A stretch of DNA of 64,000 nt, taken from Treponema bryantii. Lineage in GTDB: Bacteria; Spirochaetota; Spirochaetia; Treponematales; Treponemataceae. Numbering within the stretch: position 1 is the stretch's first letter; every line of letters starts with the position of its first letter. The notes below the pieces were generated by a model that did not search any database, was not told the origin of the DNA, and was given only the letters and a program-made list of their open reading frames with translations. The DNA lies in the NCBI RefSeq assembly GCF_900113965.1, contig NZ_FORI01000001.1:124001-188000 (forward strand). The letters are read 5' to 3'. Positions 53,129 through 62,195 of the stretch are shown piece by piece. The position numbers and the translations under genes were made by a program.

Positions 53129-53436
53129 TGAATCTCTATATATACTTATCAATCTTCACAGCATTCTTTGTCTCATACCTCATTCGTGTACTGCCTCTTA
53201 CCCTTATCCGTAAACCGATAAAAAACAGATTTATAAAATCATTCTTATACTACGTTCCATACATCACACTTGCAGTAATGACTTTCCCTGCTATTGTAGA
53301 AGCAACACAATCTCCAATTGCTGGAATCATTGCACTTGTTGTCGGAATCCTGCTTTCATACTTTGGAGCCGGATTATTCCCTGTTGCCTGTGCATGTTGT
53401 GCTGTAGTTTTCGTTTCTGAGTTTTTTCTTGTATAA
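53128..53436 (+). CDS. azlD: AzlD family branched-chain amino acid transport protein
   Basis: 102 residues, three or four transmembrane segments, RVLPLTLIRKPI near 23-34 as in AzlD. Overlaps azlC by one base. Confidence 0.85.
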   Translation: MNLYIYLSIFTAFFVSYLIRVLPLTLIRKPIKNRFIKSFLYYVPYITLAVMTFPAIVEATQSPIAGIIALVVGILLSYFGAGLFPVACACCAVVFVSEFFLV

Positions 53437-53453
53437 TCTTTACTGAGGTTTTT

Positions 53454-54362
53454 ATGAAGAATATTTTGTGTTCAGGAAATGTTTCCGTTGATATTAAAGC
53501 TTATTCTGCAGAAGTTGATGATACAGAAGCTTACCGCGAAGGTTCTATCGAGCTAGTTCCTGGTGGAGTTGGCCGTGGAATGGCAATCAATCTTAAACAT
53601 CTTGGCTTAAATACTTTCATTCATTCTGTAGTTGGAAAAGACATTTTTGGTGAATATTTGCGTGGTGGCCTTGAGGAAGAAGGCGTAAATACAACTCTGC
53701 TTGGTGAAAGTAAAGAACGCAAAACTGCCCTTTTTTCTGTAATGGCAAGCCGTGGAAAGAGCGCAACCTGTGTTTACTCAACACAAATTCTTAAAGAAAT
53801 TACATTTGATGAACAGGTAGAAAAGGTAATTAAAGATAATGATATTTCTGCCTTTGTTATGGATTCAAATCTTTCTGATGAAACTCTTGCTGGCTTTTAC
53901 AACTACAAAAAAACACATCCAGAAATCTTTGTATTCCAGAACGCAACAGCTCCAGATATTGCGCGAAAAACAATGCAATATGCACCATTAATTGACCTTT
54001 TTGGCTGTAATGAGTATGAGGCAGCTGCAATTCTTGGAGAATCTTCAGTACTTCCAGACCTCACCACTGCAGATAAATTTCAGGCCTTAGGATATAAAAA
54101 CTTTATCATTACCTTTGGAGAACAGGGCGTAATGGTAAGAATCGGCAACGAAACCTGGAATGAACCACCATACACCCCTTCACAGATTGTAGATACAATT
54201 GGTGCAGGTGACGCATTTGCCTCAGGCTTTTTAATGGGCTTCCTTGAAGGAGATCCTGTAAAACGCTGTATTCACTATGGCCTTACCTGTGCCAAAGAAA
54301 CACTTCTAACACGCGATACAGTAAGCAGCAAACTTTCTAAAAGCTTCCTGGAGCAATACTAA
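53454..54362 (+). CDS. PfkB family carbohydrate kinase
   Basis: 302 residues. GGVGRGMAINL near 37 and the catalytic DTIGAGDAFASGF near 250 are PfkB signatures. Phosphorylates a sugar or nucleoside; the exact substrate is not evident. GAGG precedes the ATG. Eight bases after its stop a palindromic repeat begins. Confidence 0.85.
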   Translation: MKNILCSGNVSVDIKAYSAEVDDTEAYREGSIELVPGGVGRGMAINLKHLGLNTFIHSVVGKDIFGEYLRGGLEEEGVNTTLLGESKERKTALFSVMASRGKSATCVYSTQILKEITFDEQVEKVIKDNDISAFVMDSNLSDETLAGFYNYKKTHPEIFVFQNATAPDIARKTMQYAPLIDLFGCNEYEAAAILGESSVLPDLTTADKFQALGYKNFIITFGEQGVMVRIGNETWNEPPYTPSQIVDTIGAGDAFASGFLMGFLEGDPVKRCIHYGLTCAKETLLTRDTVSSKLSKSFLEQY

Positions 54363-54369
54363 TTGCTGC

Positions 54370-54394
54370 GGTGGTTGAGCTTGTCGAAACCACC
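54370..54394. repeat. Palindromic repeat before the HAD gene
   Basis: GGTGGTTGAG...GTCGAAACCACC, 25 bp. TTGAGC inside it (54375-54380) lies 17 bases before TATAAT (54398-54403), so it could supply a -35 element. A GTG start inside the repeat is open but not preferred. Confidence 0.82.
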
Positions 54395-54409
54395 GGCTAT
54401 AATATTTCT

Positions 54410-55057
54410 ATGTTCGACTATCTCTTCTTCGATCTCGACGGAACTCTTACTGATCCTGCCCCTGGAATTACAAACTCATTTAAATATGCTCTTAAATACT
54501 TTGGACGCGAAATACCCTCGTATGAAACTTTATGCACTTTTATAGGTCCGCCACTACAAGACTCGTTTAAGAATCTGCTTCATTTTGAAGATGATAAAAT
54601 ACCAGATGCAATAAAAAAGTACAGAGAATACTTTGCAGAAAAAGGCTTGTTTGAGAATTCAGTTTATCCTGGAATTCCCGAGCTGCTTTCCACACTCAAG
54701 CAAAATGATAAAAAACTGGTTGTTGCAACTTCTAAACCGGAAGATTTTTCCATCCGCATTATTGAACACTTTGGACTTTCACAATACTTTGAAAATGTCT
54801 GTGGTAGCCTCAAAGATCAAACACGTACAAAAAAAGATGAAGTAATTGAATTTGCAATTGAAAGAAATCAAATATCTGATAAATCAAAAATCTTGATGAT
54901 TGGTGACCGCAAGCACGATATTCTGGGTGCAAAAAAAGTCGGCCTCAAATCCTGTGGAGTTCTTTTTGGTTATGGAAGCCGCGAAGAACTCGAAACAGCC
55001 GGAGCCGACTTTATAGCAGAAAATGTTTCACGATTAGACAAAATCTGTCTTCAGTAA
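54410..55057 (+). CDS. HAD hydrolase, phosphoglycolate phosphatase-like
   Basis: About 215 residues. DLDGTL near 7-12 (nucleophile Asp), the VATSKP segment near 104 and GDRKHDI near 164 are HAD motifs I, II and IV. Length suits Gph/PGP-like phosphatases. ATG 54410 lies only six bases after a TATAAT, so the message may be leaderless or nearly so. Confidence 0.8.
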   Translation: MFDYLFFDLDGTLTDPAPGITNSFKYALKYFGREIPSYETLCTFIGPPLQDSFKNLLHFEDDKIPDAIKKYREYFAEKGLFENSVYPGIPELLSTLKQNDKKLVVATSKPEDFSIRIIEHFGLSQYFENVCGSLKDQTRTKKDEVIEFAIERNQISDKSKILMIGDRKHDILGAKKVGLKSCGVLFGYGSREELETAGADFIAENVSRLDKICLQ

Positions 55058-55058
55058 A

Positions 55059-56186
55059 TTATTTAAACTCAATACCAGTTACATCTACTCCAAGATCTGT
55101 GAGCACAGAAGCCATTGTTTCTGTAGTTGCCCAGACATCAGGTTCATAACCTTTACCATCACCAAGATAGTTAGACGGAAGATTTTTTCTGAAATTTGAA
55201 TAACCAAAATAAAGTACCACATCCTTATTTACATTAGAATAAACCTGACAGTTTCCATAATTCTGCATTCCACCAGAATGTGTTCCTACAAGCAGGCGCT
55301 TAAATTTTAGACCATTCACACCAAAAATATGCCATACCTCACCAGAACTAAAACTCCAGTTATCCTGCAGTACAATTACAGTTCCCTTATATTTAAGGTT
55401 ATTCAAATCTTTTCTCAAGAGAATCTGTGGAAAATCTGAACCACCTTGATTGGATCTTGAATCAAGAATAATAAAATCTTTATTTACAGCCTTTAGAGCA
55501 ACCTTCTGCAGATTTTTATTGTACAAATCATTTTCTACTCCACAACCTGTAAATCTTACGTAATAAGAATTTGAAGTCTCTTTTTCAAAATATATATTTG
55601 CAGGATCTTTACTTTTTTTACTACCTTCATCATAAGCAGTATTCTGATTATATGAAAACTCCCTTACATTAAGCTGAAAATGGCAGTCTTCTATATATTT
55701 ATCTAATAATGTTTTTAAATCCTTTGTGTTATTAATCTTATAAAATTGTTTTTTATTAAATCCTTTTTTCTTCATTTCAGAAAAACCTGCATATTTTGAA
55801 CTTAGACTGTCCCAAATAAATTCAAGATCAGTTTTTGTGACTGGAATATTTATATTAAATAATTCAGGAAAATATTTTTCCATAAATGATACAGATAGAA
55901 ATGCTGAATCTATCCCATTATTTGGATCAATTTCAATACTAAAATCTTCTTTATTAAGAAATTTTATAATTCCATCTTTACAAGATGATTCATATAAATT
56001 TCTATAACTCGAACGAGATTGCCATGCAAAAACCATAGTACCAATCAGATTGTTATATTTTTCCGGCGCATCTGTTACCAGATAATAAACATAATTTTCA
56101 TAAGGTACTTCCTGAACATTCCAGTCATTTGCAAAAACAAATGAGCCCAACATCAGCAAAATTGCTACCAAACTTTTTCTTATCAT
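55059..56186 (-). CDS. Secreted S41-like peptidase
   Basis: 375 residues. Signal peptide (about 1-19, ending VFAND). The C-terminal half shows the S41 tail-protease pattern: ILDSRSNQGG near 245, WSFSSGEVW near 278 with the Ser nucleophile, and GTHSGGMQNYGN near 300. No PDZ domain is obvious. Convergent with the HAD gene, one base apart, and divergent from GH43. Confidence 0.72.
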   Translation of the reverse strand: MIRKSLVAILLMLGSFVFANDWNVQEVPYENYVYYLVTDAPEKYNNLIGTMVFAWQSRSSYRNLYESSCKDGIIKFLNKEDFSIEIDPNNGIDSAFLSVSFMEKYFPELFNINIPVTKTDLEFIWDSLSSKYAGFSEMKKKGFNKKQFYKINNTKDLKTLLDKYIEDCHFQLNVREFSYNQNTAYDEGSKKSKDPANIYFEKETSNSYYVRFTGCGVENDLYNKNLQKVALKAVNKDFIILDSRSNQGGSDFPQILLRKDLNNLKYKGTVIVLQDNWSFSSGEVWHIFGVNGLKFKRLLVGTHSGGMQNYGNCQVYSNVNKDVVLYFGYSNFRKNLPSNYLGDGKGYEPDVWATTETMASVLTDLGVDVTGIEFK

Positions 56187-56280
56187 AATATCCTCCTAAG
56201 ATAAATTATGTATCTTAATAATAAACTACCGTTAGTAAGTTTACAAGCATTTTATTTAACTGTATTCTAAATATAGAAAC

Positions 56281-57927
56281 ATGAAACTTTTTAGCCGAAA
56301 CTACCGATTGTTAATTACAACAGTCGGAATTATTCTGTTAGCAATACTACCATTCGTAAGGAATAGAAAAATGAATATGGAAAAAAATACAACCAGCCAA
56401 ACTAACGAAAGTCAGGTTATGAAAACTGCTTCCTCTTATATAATCCCAGCCGATTTCCCGGATCCAGATATCATCCTTGTAGACGACACCTATTACATGG
56501 TAAGCACAACAATGCACTTTATGCCAGGCTGCGTAATTCTGCGTTCATATAATCTTGTAAACTGGGAACATGCAGCATACGTATTTGACGAACTTGAACC
56601 AACTCCAGGACAGACTCTCAAAGACAATAAAGGTGTTTATGGAAAGGGTATGTGGGCTGCCTGTCTTCGTCATCATAACGGTAAATTCTATATCACTTTT
56701 GTCGCAAACGATACTCATAAAACATATTTATACACAGCAGACGAAATCGAAGGACCATGGATTAAATCTGAGATAAAAGGCTTTTTCCATGATATGTCTC
56801 TTCTTTTTGATGATGATGGAAGAGTTTACTGTGTAAGCGGTAATATGAACATTCATCTTACAGAAATGGAGCCAGATCTCTCTGGACCAAAGGATGGAGG
56901 AATAAATAAGGTTATTATTCAGGATAATCCCGAAAATGTAATATTAGGCTATGAAGGAAGCCATATTTATAAAATAAACGGAAAATACTACATCTTCTTT
57001 ATCCACATGCCAAAAGGGAAGATGCGTACACAAGCCTGCTTTGTTTCAGACAAAATTGACGGGCCATATACCGGAAAAGATGTTTTATGCTCAGACCTTG
57101 CAGGATGGAACAGCGGAACAGCTCAGGGTGGAATTGTTCAGGCAAATAATGGAAACTGGTATTCAATAGTCTTCCAGGATCACGGAGCATTAGGAAGAAT
57201 TCCAGTATTAGTTCCTGTAAAGTTTGTAGATGATTTCCCAATCTTTGGAGCTGCCGGATTTGCACCAAAACAGATATCAGTTCCAGATAATCGCCCGGAT
57301 TACGAATATAAACCACTTTATAGCAATGACTTTACAAATCCCGCATGGCAGTGGAATCATATTCCAGATAAAAATCTCACAAGCGTAAATTCATCTACAT
57401 TCACAGTAAAAACTGATAAAACCTGTATAAATGTAGTTCAAGCTTCAAATACTCTCACTCAAAGAACTTTTACAGAACACTGCAGCGGAAAAGTAACTGT
57501 AAACGCCTCAGAAATCAACGAAGGAGATATTACAGGCTTATGTGCTCTTGAAGGTGAATATGGATTTATCGGAATTACTAAAAAAGATGGAAAACTCCTG
57601 CTTATTACAGCAGAACACAAGATTCCATACACTCCATGGAGTATGGGAGTATATGATACAGAAAAACCTGTAATAATCTCAGAAAAAGAAATAAGTACTT
57701 CTGAAATAACTCTAAAAGCAACATTTAATCTGGAACATACAAAAGAGAATGTGCAATTCAGCTATTTTGATAATGAAAGTGGTGAATATGTTAATTTTGG
57801 AGAACCTGTAAAGCTTCGCTATACTCTGGATCAATTTGTTGGTGTAAGATTTGCATTATTCTGTTATTCAACAGAAAAAGCAGGAGGAAAAGCAACATTT
57901 AAGGAGTTTAAACTTGAATTACTCTAA
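56281..57927 (+). CDS. GH43 glycoside hydrolase (beta-xylosidase/arabinosidase-like)
   Basis: 548 residues. A hydrophobic N-terminus (about 10-26) predicts export or membrane anchoring. Five-blade propeller signatures: FPDPDI near 60 (base), HDMSLLFDDDG near 170, and YEGSHIYK near 224 (acid Glu). A C-terminal beta-sandwich (about 345-548) fits the GH43 subfamily with a DUF1349-like domain. Likely trims xylan side chains. The start is not backed by a strong ribosome site. Two copies of a 16-bp motif lie at 56225 and 56300. Confidence 0.82.
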   Translation: MKLFSRNYRLLITTVGIILLAILPFVRNRKMNMEKNTTSQTNESQVMKTASSYIIPADFPDPDIILVDDTYYMVSTTMHFMPGCVILRSYNLVNWEHAAYVFDELEPTPGQTLKDNKGVYGKGMWAACLRHHNGKFYITFVANDTHKTYLYTADEIEGPWIKSEIKGFFHDMSLLFDDDGRVYCVSGNMNIHLTEMEPDLSGPKDGGINKVIIQDNPENVILGYEGSHIYKINGKYYIFFIHMPKGKMRTQACFVSDKIDGPYTGKDVLCSDLAGWNSGTAQGGIVQANNGNWYSIVFQDHGALGRIPVLVPVKFVDDFPIFGAAGFAPKQISVPDNRPDYEYKPLYSNDFTNPAWQWNHIPDKNLTSVNSSTFTVKTDKTCINVVQASNTLTQRTFTEHCSGKVTVNASEINEGDITGLCALEGEYGFIGITKKDGKLLLITAEHKIPYTPWSMGVYDTEKPVIISEKEISTSEITLKATFNLEHTKENVQFSYFDNESGEYVNFGEPVKLRYTLDQFVGVRFALFCYSTEKAGGKATFKEFKLELL

Positions 57928-58408
57928 AGCAAATATCAATAATCTCGAAGAAATATATTCTTTATATCAAAATGCCATAATTGCCATGGAAAAGGATAAT
58001 ATTCACCAGTGGGATGAAATATATCCGGATAAAGACATTCTGAAAGAAGATATTACAAAAAATAAGATGTATATTGGCAAAACAGATAATAAAATTGCAG
58101 TTTGCTTTGTTTTAAGCGAAGAATGTGATGAAGAATACAAAAACGGCTGCTGGAAGTATCCTGATAGCCGATTTAATGTAATTCACAGATTATGTGTAAA
58201 CCCTTTGTTCCAGAACCAGGGAATTGCAGCAAAAACCCTGGAATATATTGAAAATCTCAGTAAATCTGAAGGATATGATTCTATACGCCTGGATTGCTTT
58301 ACTCAAAACCCATATTCCATAAAATTATATGATAAAGCCGGATATTCCATTACAGGATACGCAGACTGGCGAAAAGGCCGGTTTGAACTCCGGGAAAAGA
58401 AGCTGTAA
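57914..58408 (+). CDS. GNAT family acetyltransferase
   Basis: 164 residues. The acetyl-CoA loop is NPLFQNQGIAAK near 97, with RLDCFTQNP and YDKAGY in the C-terminal half. TTG 57914 is preferred as start because AAGGAG lies at 57901-57906, seven bases before; an upstream ATG (57851) would run through the GH43 gene. Overlaps GH43 by 14 bases. Target unknown. Confidence 0.75.
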   Translation: MNYSKANINNLEEIYSLYQNAIIAMEKDNIHQWDEIYPDKDILKEDITKNKMYIGKTDNKIAVCFVLSEECDEEYKNGCWKYPDSRFNVIHRLCVNPLFQNQGIAAKTLEYIENLSKSEGYDSIRLDCFTQNPYSIKLYDKAGYSITGYADWRKGRFELREKKL

Positions 58409-58455
58409 GCAGTATATTAATAGAATTGAGCAATATATGCGTATCTTCCAATGAA

Positions 58456-58547
58456 ATATCTGTAGATATGCATAATTTCATAGAAACCTTATAAAACCCT
58501 TGAAATATTAAAAAACAGCGAATATCTAGAAGAATATCTGAGGATAT
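58456..58547. repeat. AT-rich palindromes, possible unwinding element
   Basis: ATATCTGTAGATAT at 58456-58469 and ATATCTGAGGATAT at 58534-58547, with GAATATCTAG between. Very low GC; could be the DNA unwinding element of the origin. Confidence 0.4.
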
Positions 58548-58620
58548 ATTATCTTTTCCAACCTAAATCTATATATATGCTAAAAAGCTCTAATTAATAT
58601 TGATTTTAATTTTAAACAAC

Positions 58621-58701
58621 CGAACATTCATTAATTTTAAATGAAAACGAACGTTTATTAGTTTTTAAACCTACCGAACGACCGTTAATTGATTTTCACA
58701 T
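58621..58701. repeat. Three 27-bp iterons
   Basis: CGAAC begins at 58621, 58648 and 58675, exactly 27 bp apart, each followed after five bases by TTA (CGAACATTCATTA, CGAACGTTTATTA, CGAACGACCGTTA). They lie directly left of the first parS site. Confidence 0.55.
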
Positions 58702-58731
58702 ACAATGTTTCACATGAAACATTTATGACCC

Positions 58732-59307
58732 ACGGATCCATGAACAGAGTCGAAGGGATCTAGTATTTATAAATAAACTGTTGCTTAGACAACGCTCAGC
58801 ATCCGTAGTAATCGTTTATGTTTCACGTGGAACATAAACGATTCATATTTATGTAAGAAGAATGTTCCACGTGAAACACACTATTCCTCTACACTAATAT
58901 ATTTCAACTTTAGATTTTCATAATTGAGTTTGATTTAGAATACTACTGTTTCACATGAAACATTATGATCTCGGGATACTTAAGCAGATTCGAAGGGATC
59001 TTCTTAAGATCATCTAAAGATTGCTTCGACTTCGCTCAGCAACCATAATTTGTATTAATGTTTCACATGAAACATCCAGAATTATTATTAATTAAACAAT
59101 ACTCAGATCTGCTTTTTCATGTTCCACGTGAAACACTAAACACCACTCCCCTACCCTACTCTGATTTTTGATTGTATGGATTTTCTATATTTGGATTGTC
59201 TTTGTTTCACATGAAACATTTCTTAAGCACAAACAATATCCCTTTGACTCCACTCAGGGATCGAGGATTTCAGTTTAATGATTACTGAGCGGAATCGAAG
59301 TAATCAT
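58732..59307. repeat. Three pairs of TGAGC/TCGAAG-type palindromes between parS sites
   Basis: Pair 1: GATCC...GGATC at 58735-58760 and GCTCAGC near 58794-58801, closed by ACGGAT/ATCCGT (58732-58737, 58801-58806). Pair 2: 58967-59000 and TTGCT...AGCAA at 59021-59042, closed by ATTATG/CATAAT. Pair 3: ATCCCT...AGGGAT at 59238-59261 and ATGATTAC...GTAATCAT at 59278-59307. Each pair lies between parS sites 1-2, 4-5 and 7-8. They are relatives of the CCCTGAGC...TCGAAGGG repeat. Confidence 0.65.
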
Positions 59308-59355
59308 TAATATGCAAATTGTTTCACATGAAACTTTTCCACCAAATCCACAGAG

Positions 59356-59404
59356 TTATCCACAATAATTCAAAATGTGGATAACTTGTTGATAATGTGG
59401 ATAA
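59356..59404. promoter_or_regulatory. DnaA box cluster
   Basis: Perfect boxes: TTATCCACA at 59356-59364, TGTGGATAA at 59376-59384 and 59396-59404, with weaker matches next to them. Located between parS sites 8 and 9. Confidence 0.8.
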
Positions 59405-59436
59405 CTTTGTAACTGGATTTTTTCACGTGAAACAAA

Positions 59437-59466
59437 AAGGCTGACCGTATATAACCGGTCAGCCTT
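59437..59466 (-). terminator. Terminator of gyrBA
   Basis: AAGGCTGACCG (59437-59447) pairs with CGGTCAGCCTT (59456-59466); on the minus strand a T run follows. About 170 bases after the gyrA stop. Confidence 0.75.
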
Positions 59467-59582
59467 CTGCCTGATGCATATATATTATCACCCTAGAACT
59501 AAAAACTTTTATTAATAGCTCATACCCTTTACAAATATTATTAAACAAAAAAATTATTTTGTCAATAATTAAATTTGTTTTT

Positions 59583-59627
59583 CTAACTAACGATTGTTAG
59601 TTGTTAAAACTTCCTTTCGTTAGTTAG
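59583..59627. repeat. Inverted repeat just after gyrA
   Basis: CTAACTAACGA (59583-59593) and TCGTTAGTTAG (59617-59627), 11-bp perfect. It contains the 16-bp motif ACTAACGATTGTTAGT (59586-59601). A related sequence lies in the gyrB-gyrA gap at 62169-62184. Confidence 0.55.
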
Positions 59628-59635
59628 GAGAAATA

Positions 59636-62152
59636 TTACTCGTTGTCGTCTTTGTCCTGAACTTTATCAAGTCCAACGATAAAGTCTGGTTCAGTAACAC
59701 GAACTACGTTTACACCAGAAGCTCCTGTTCCCTGTTCCTTAATGTCTGTAGCCTTAAAGCGCAGTGTCTTACCCTGGCTTGTCATGCAGACAACTTCATC
59801 TTTATCTTTAACGTTGATAGCGCCGATGATTTCACCTTTAGATTCTGTGTTTCCAAAGATTCTCTGTCCGCCTGTTCCACGTCCATGAACTGAATACAGG
59901 TCGAAAGAAATTCTCTTTCCTACACCCTTCTCTGTCAGTAAAATCATGTTTGCATCTTTTTCAACTTTTACGGCTGCAGCAATTTCATCGCCTTCAGAAA
60001 GCTTCATTCCCTTAATACCACAGCTTGCACGTCCCATAAGACGAACTGAATCTTCTGTAATACGAAGAGCTTTACCACGGCGGGAAATCAACATAACTTC
60101 ACAATCACCAGTTGTAGGAATTGCACTAATCAGCTTGTCGTTATCATTAAGCTTAATTCCGATGATACCGCGTGTCTTTGCGTTCTGGAACTCTGTAGAG
60201 CGAACCTTCTTTACAACACCCTGAGCAGTTGTCATAAAGAGGTAGAGGTCGTCTGAAAATTCTTTGAGTGAAACTACTGTTGTAATTTCCTCATCTGGTC
60301 CAACCTGGAGAAGTCCCTTGATATGAGCACCACGGGCAGCCTTTTCACTTTCCGGAATCTCATGAATCTTCATCCAGTAAGCACGGCCAAGGTTAGTTAT
60401 GAATAACAGGTGTTCCTTTGTAGAACCGATGAACAACTGATTAACGTAGTCGTCATCAAGAAGGTTGGTACCGTTACTTCCGGTTCCTCCCCTACCCTGC
60501 TTTTTGTATTTATCAGCTGGAACACGTTTGATGTAACCCATACGGGAAATCATTACAACCATGTCCTCATCTTTAATCATGTCTTCAACGTTGATCTGTT
60601 CAACTTCGCTTGCTACGATTTCTGTACGGCGGTCATCACCATACTTTTCTGCAAGGCTGCGAGTCTCATCTTTGATAAGACCAAGAATCTTGTTGTGGTC
60701 TGCAAGAAGTCCTTCGAGGTAATCAATGAGTGCCTGAAGTTCTTTAATCTCTTTCTGGAGATCTTCGATGAGCAAGTGTGTGAGGCGCTTGAGTTGCATA
60801 TCAACAATTGCCTGTGCCTGCTCATCATCAAAGTTGAATCTCTTTTCGAGTTTAAGTTTTGCATCTTCTGTATTTTCAGAGCTCTTGATAATCTGAATAA
60901 CTTCATCAATGTTATTGATAGCAGTAATCAGAGCTTCCAAAATATGCATTCGGTGCTTAGCAACTTTTAAATCATAAATTGTACGGCGTGTAATAACTTC
61001 GTCGCGGTGATTTACAAAGTGCTGGATAAGCTGCTTGAGTGTAAGAACTTCCGGCTTAAGATAAGTTGGTGGCAATGTAAGCATGCCAGGCTCATCATAA
61101 CGTGGAGCTCCTTCTTTTACCTGTGGAACAAGTGCAAGATTGATTACACCAAAGTTAGACTGTAAATCTGTTTTAGCAAAAAGCTGGTTCAGAACGATCT
61201 TTGTAATTGCGCCTTTTTTAAGATCAACTACAAGACGCATACCTGAACGATCTGAAGATTCATCATTTGCATTTACAACACCATCAATCTGCTTATCGCG
61301 AACAAGCTCTTTGATACGACGGATAATGTTTGTTGTATTTACGCCGTAAGGAACTTCTGTAAATACGATTGATTCCTTACCACGCTTATCAGTTTCAATT
61401 GTGAACTTAGAACGGATAACAATTTTACCGCGTCCTGTTGTATATGCTTTTTTGATTCCGGCTGTACCGTAAATAATACCTCCGGTTGGGAAGTCCGGAC
61501 CCTTTATATGATGCATGAGCTCTTCAACAGAAATCTCATTGTTATCAATGTAGGCACAGATTGCGTCTGCTACTTCACGAAGGTTATGTGTCGGCATGTT
61601 TGTAGCCATACCAACGGCAATACCTGTTGTACCGTTACAAAGCAGGAATGGAAATTTAGAAGGAAGAACTGCAGGTTCATCGCAGGTATCATCAAAGTTG
61701 CGAACCATATCTACAGTGTTCTTGTTGATGTCGCTTGTCATCTCTTCGGTGATCTTTGACATCTTAGCCTCAGTATATCGGTAAGCAGCTGGAGGGTCAC
61801 CGGCGATTGTACCGAAGTTTCCCTGTGGAGTTACTGTTGTATAACGCTGAGCAAAATCCTGTCCAAGACGAACGAGTGCATCATATACAGAAGCATCTCC
61901 ATGTGGATGGTAGTGTCCCAAAACTTCACCAACGATGGTAGCACATTTTTTTGTCTTTCCACCGCTCGCAAGATGAAGTGTATCCATAGCATACATGATA
62001 CGTCTATGAACAGGCTTAAGACCATCACGAACATCTGGCAAAGCACGCTGTACAATTACAGACATTGAGTAGTCAATGTATGCCTGCTTAACTTCGTCCT
62101 CAATTGGGATTTTAATGAGAGAGCCACCTTCGGCTGTTTTGATCTCTTCCAT
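59636..62152 (-). CDS. gyrA: DNA gyrase subunit A
   Basis: 838 residues. The catalytic Tyr is Tyr126 in YRYTEAKM. The quinolone region reads [10 protein letters not shown] (82-91): Ala87 stands where E. coli has Ser83, while Asp91 matches Asp87. The C-terminal beta-pinwheel has a GyrA-box-like QGRGGTG. Introduces negative supercoils with GyrB. It follows gyrB by about 43 bases on the minus strand and runs toward the putative origin. Confidence 0.97.
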   Translation of the reverse strand: MEEIKTAEGGSLIKIPIEDEVKQAYIDYSMSVIVQRALPDVRDGLKPVHRRIMYAMDTLHLASGGKTKKCATIVGEVLGHYHPHGDASVYDALVRLGQDFAQRYTTVTPQGNFGTIAGDPPAAYRYTEAKMSKITEEMTSDINKNTVDMVRNFDDTCDEPAVLPSKFPFLLCNGTTGIAVGMATNMPTHNLREVADAICAYIDNNEISVEELMHHIKGPDFPTGGIIYGTAGIKKAYTTGRGKIVIRSKFTIETDKRGKESIVFTEVPYGVNTTNIIRRIKELVRDKQIDGVVNANDESSDRSGMRLVVDLKKGAITKIVLNQLFAKTDLQSNFGVINLALVPQVKEGAPRYDEPGMLTLPPTYLKPEVLTLKQLIQHFVNHRDEVITRRTIYDLKVAKHRMHILEALITAINNIDEVIQIIKSSENTEDAKLKLEKRFNFDDEQAQAIVDMQLKRLTHLLIEDLQKEIKELQALIDYLEGLLADHNKILGLIKDETRSLAEKYGDDRRTEIVASEVEQINVEDMIKDEDMVVMISRMGYIKRVPADKYKKQGRGGTGSNGTNLLDDDYVNQLFIGSTKEHLLFITNLGRAYWMKIHEIPESEKAARGAHIKGLLQVGPDEEITTVVSLKEFSDDLYLFMTTAQGVVKKVRSTEFQNAKTRGIIGIKLNDNDKLISAIPTTGDCEVMLISRRGKALRITEDSVRLMGRASCGIKGMKLSEGDEIAAAVKVEKDANMILLTEKGVGKRISFDLYSVHGRGTGGQRIFGNTESKGEIIGAINVKDKDEVVCMTSQGKTLRFKATDIKEQGTGASGVNVVRVTEPDFIVGLDKVQDKDDNE

Positions 62153-62195
62153 TGTTTATTTCCTTTTTACTAATTATCGTTAGTTAGTTTTTAGA

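Larger units (their letters stand above)
58704..59434. promoter_or_regulatory. parS: Cluster of nine parS-like sites
   Basis: Palindromes close to the ParB consensus TGTTTCACGTGAAACA at 58706-58721, 58819-58834, 58863-58878, 58947-58962, 59059-59074, 59120-59135, 59203-59218, 59320-59335 (last base differs) and 59419-59434 (second base differs). Sites 1, 4, 5, 7 and 8 have a CACATG core; 2, 3, 6 and 9 have CACGTG. Site 2 sits in a 34-bp near-perfect palindrome (58810-58843). Spacing repeats as 113-44-84, 112-61-83, 117-99. Confidence 0.85.
58409..59635. other. Putative replication origin and centromere region
   Basis: 1.2 kb without genes, AT-rich, next to gyrA-gyrB. It contains AT-rich palindromes (58456-58547), three 27-bp iterons, nine parS-like sites, pairs of other palindromes, three perfect DnaA boxes and the gyrA terminator. 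This combination is typical of oriC with a parABS centromere. Genes on both sides point toward it, which is the reverse of the usual co-orientation. dnaA, parA and parB are not in the window. Confidence 0.72.

Noticed and set aside
58704-59434. parS-like palindromes read as transcription terminators or operators
   Set aside because: They lack T runs, lie far from gene ends, share one strict 16-bp core that matches the ParB site, and repeat nine times.
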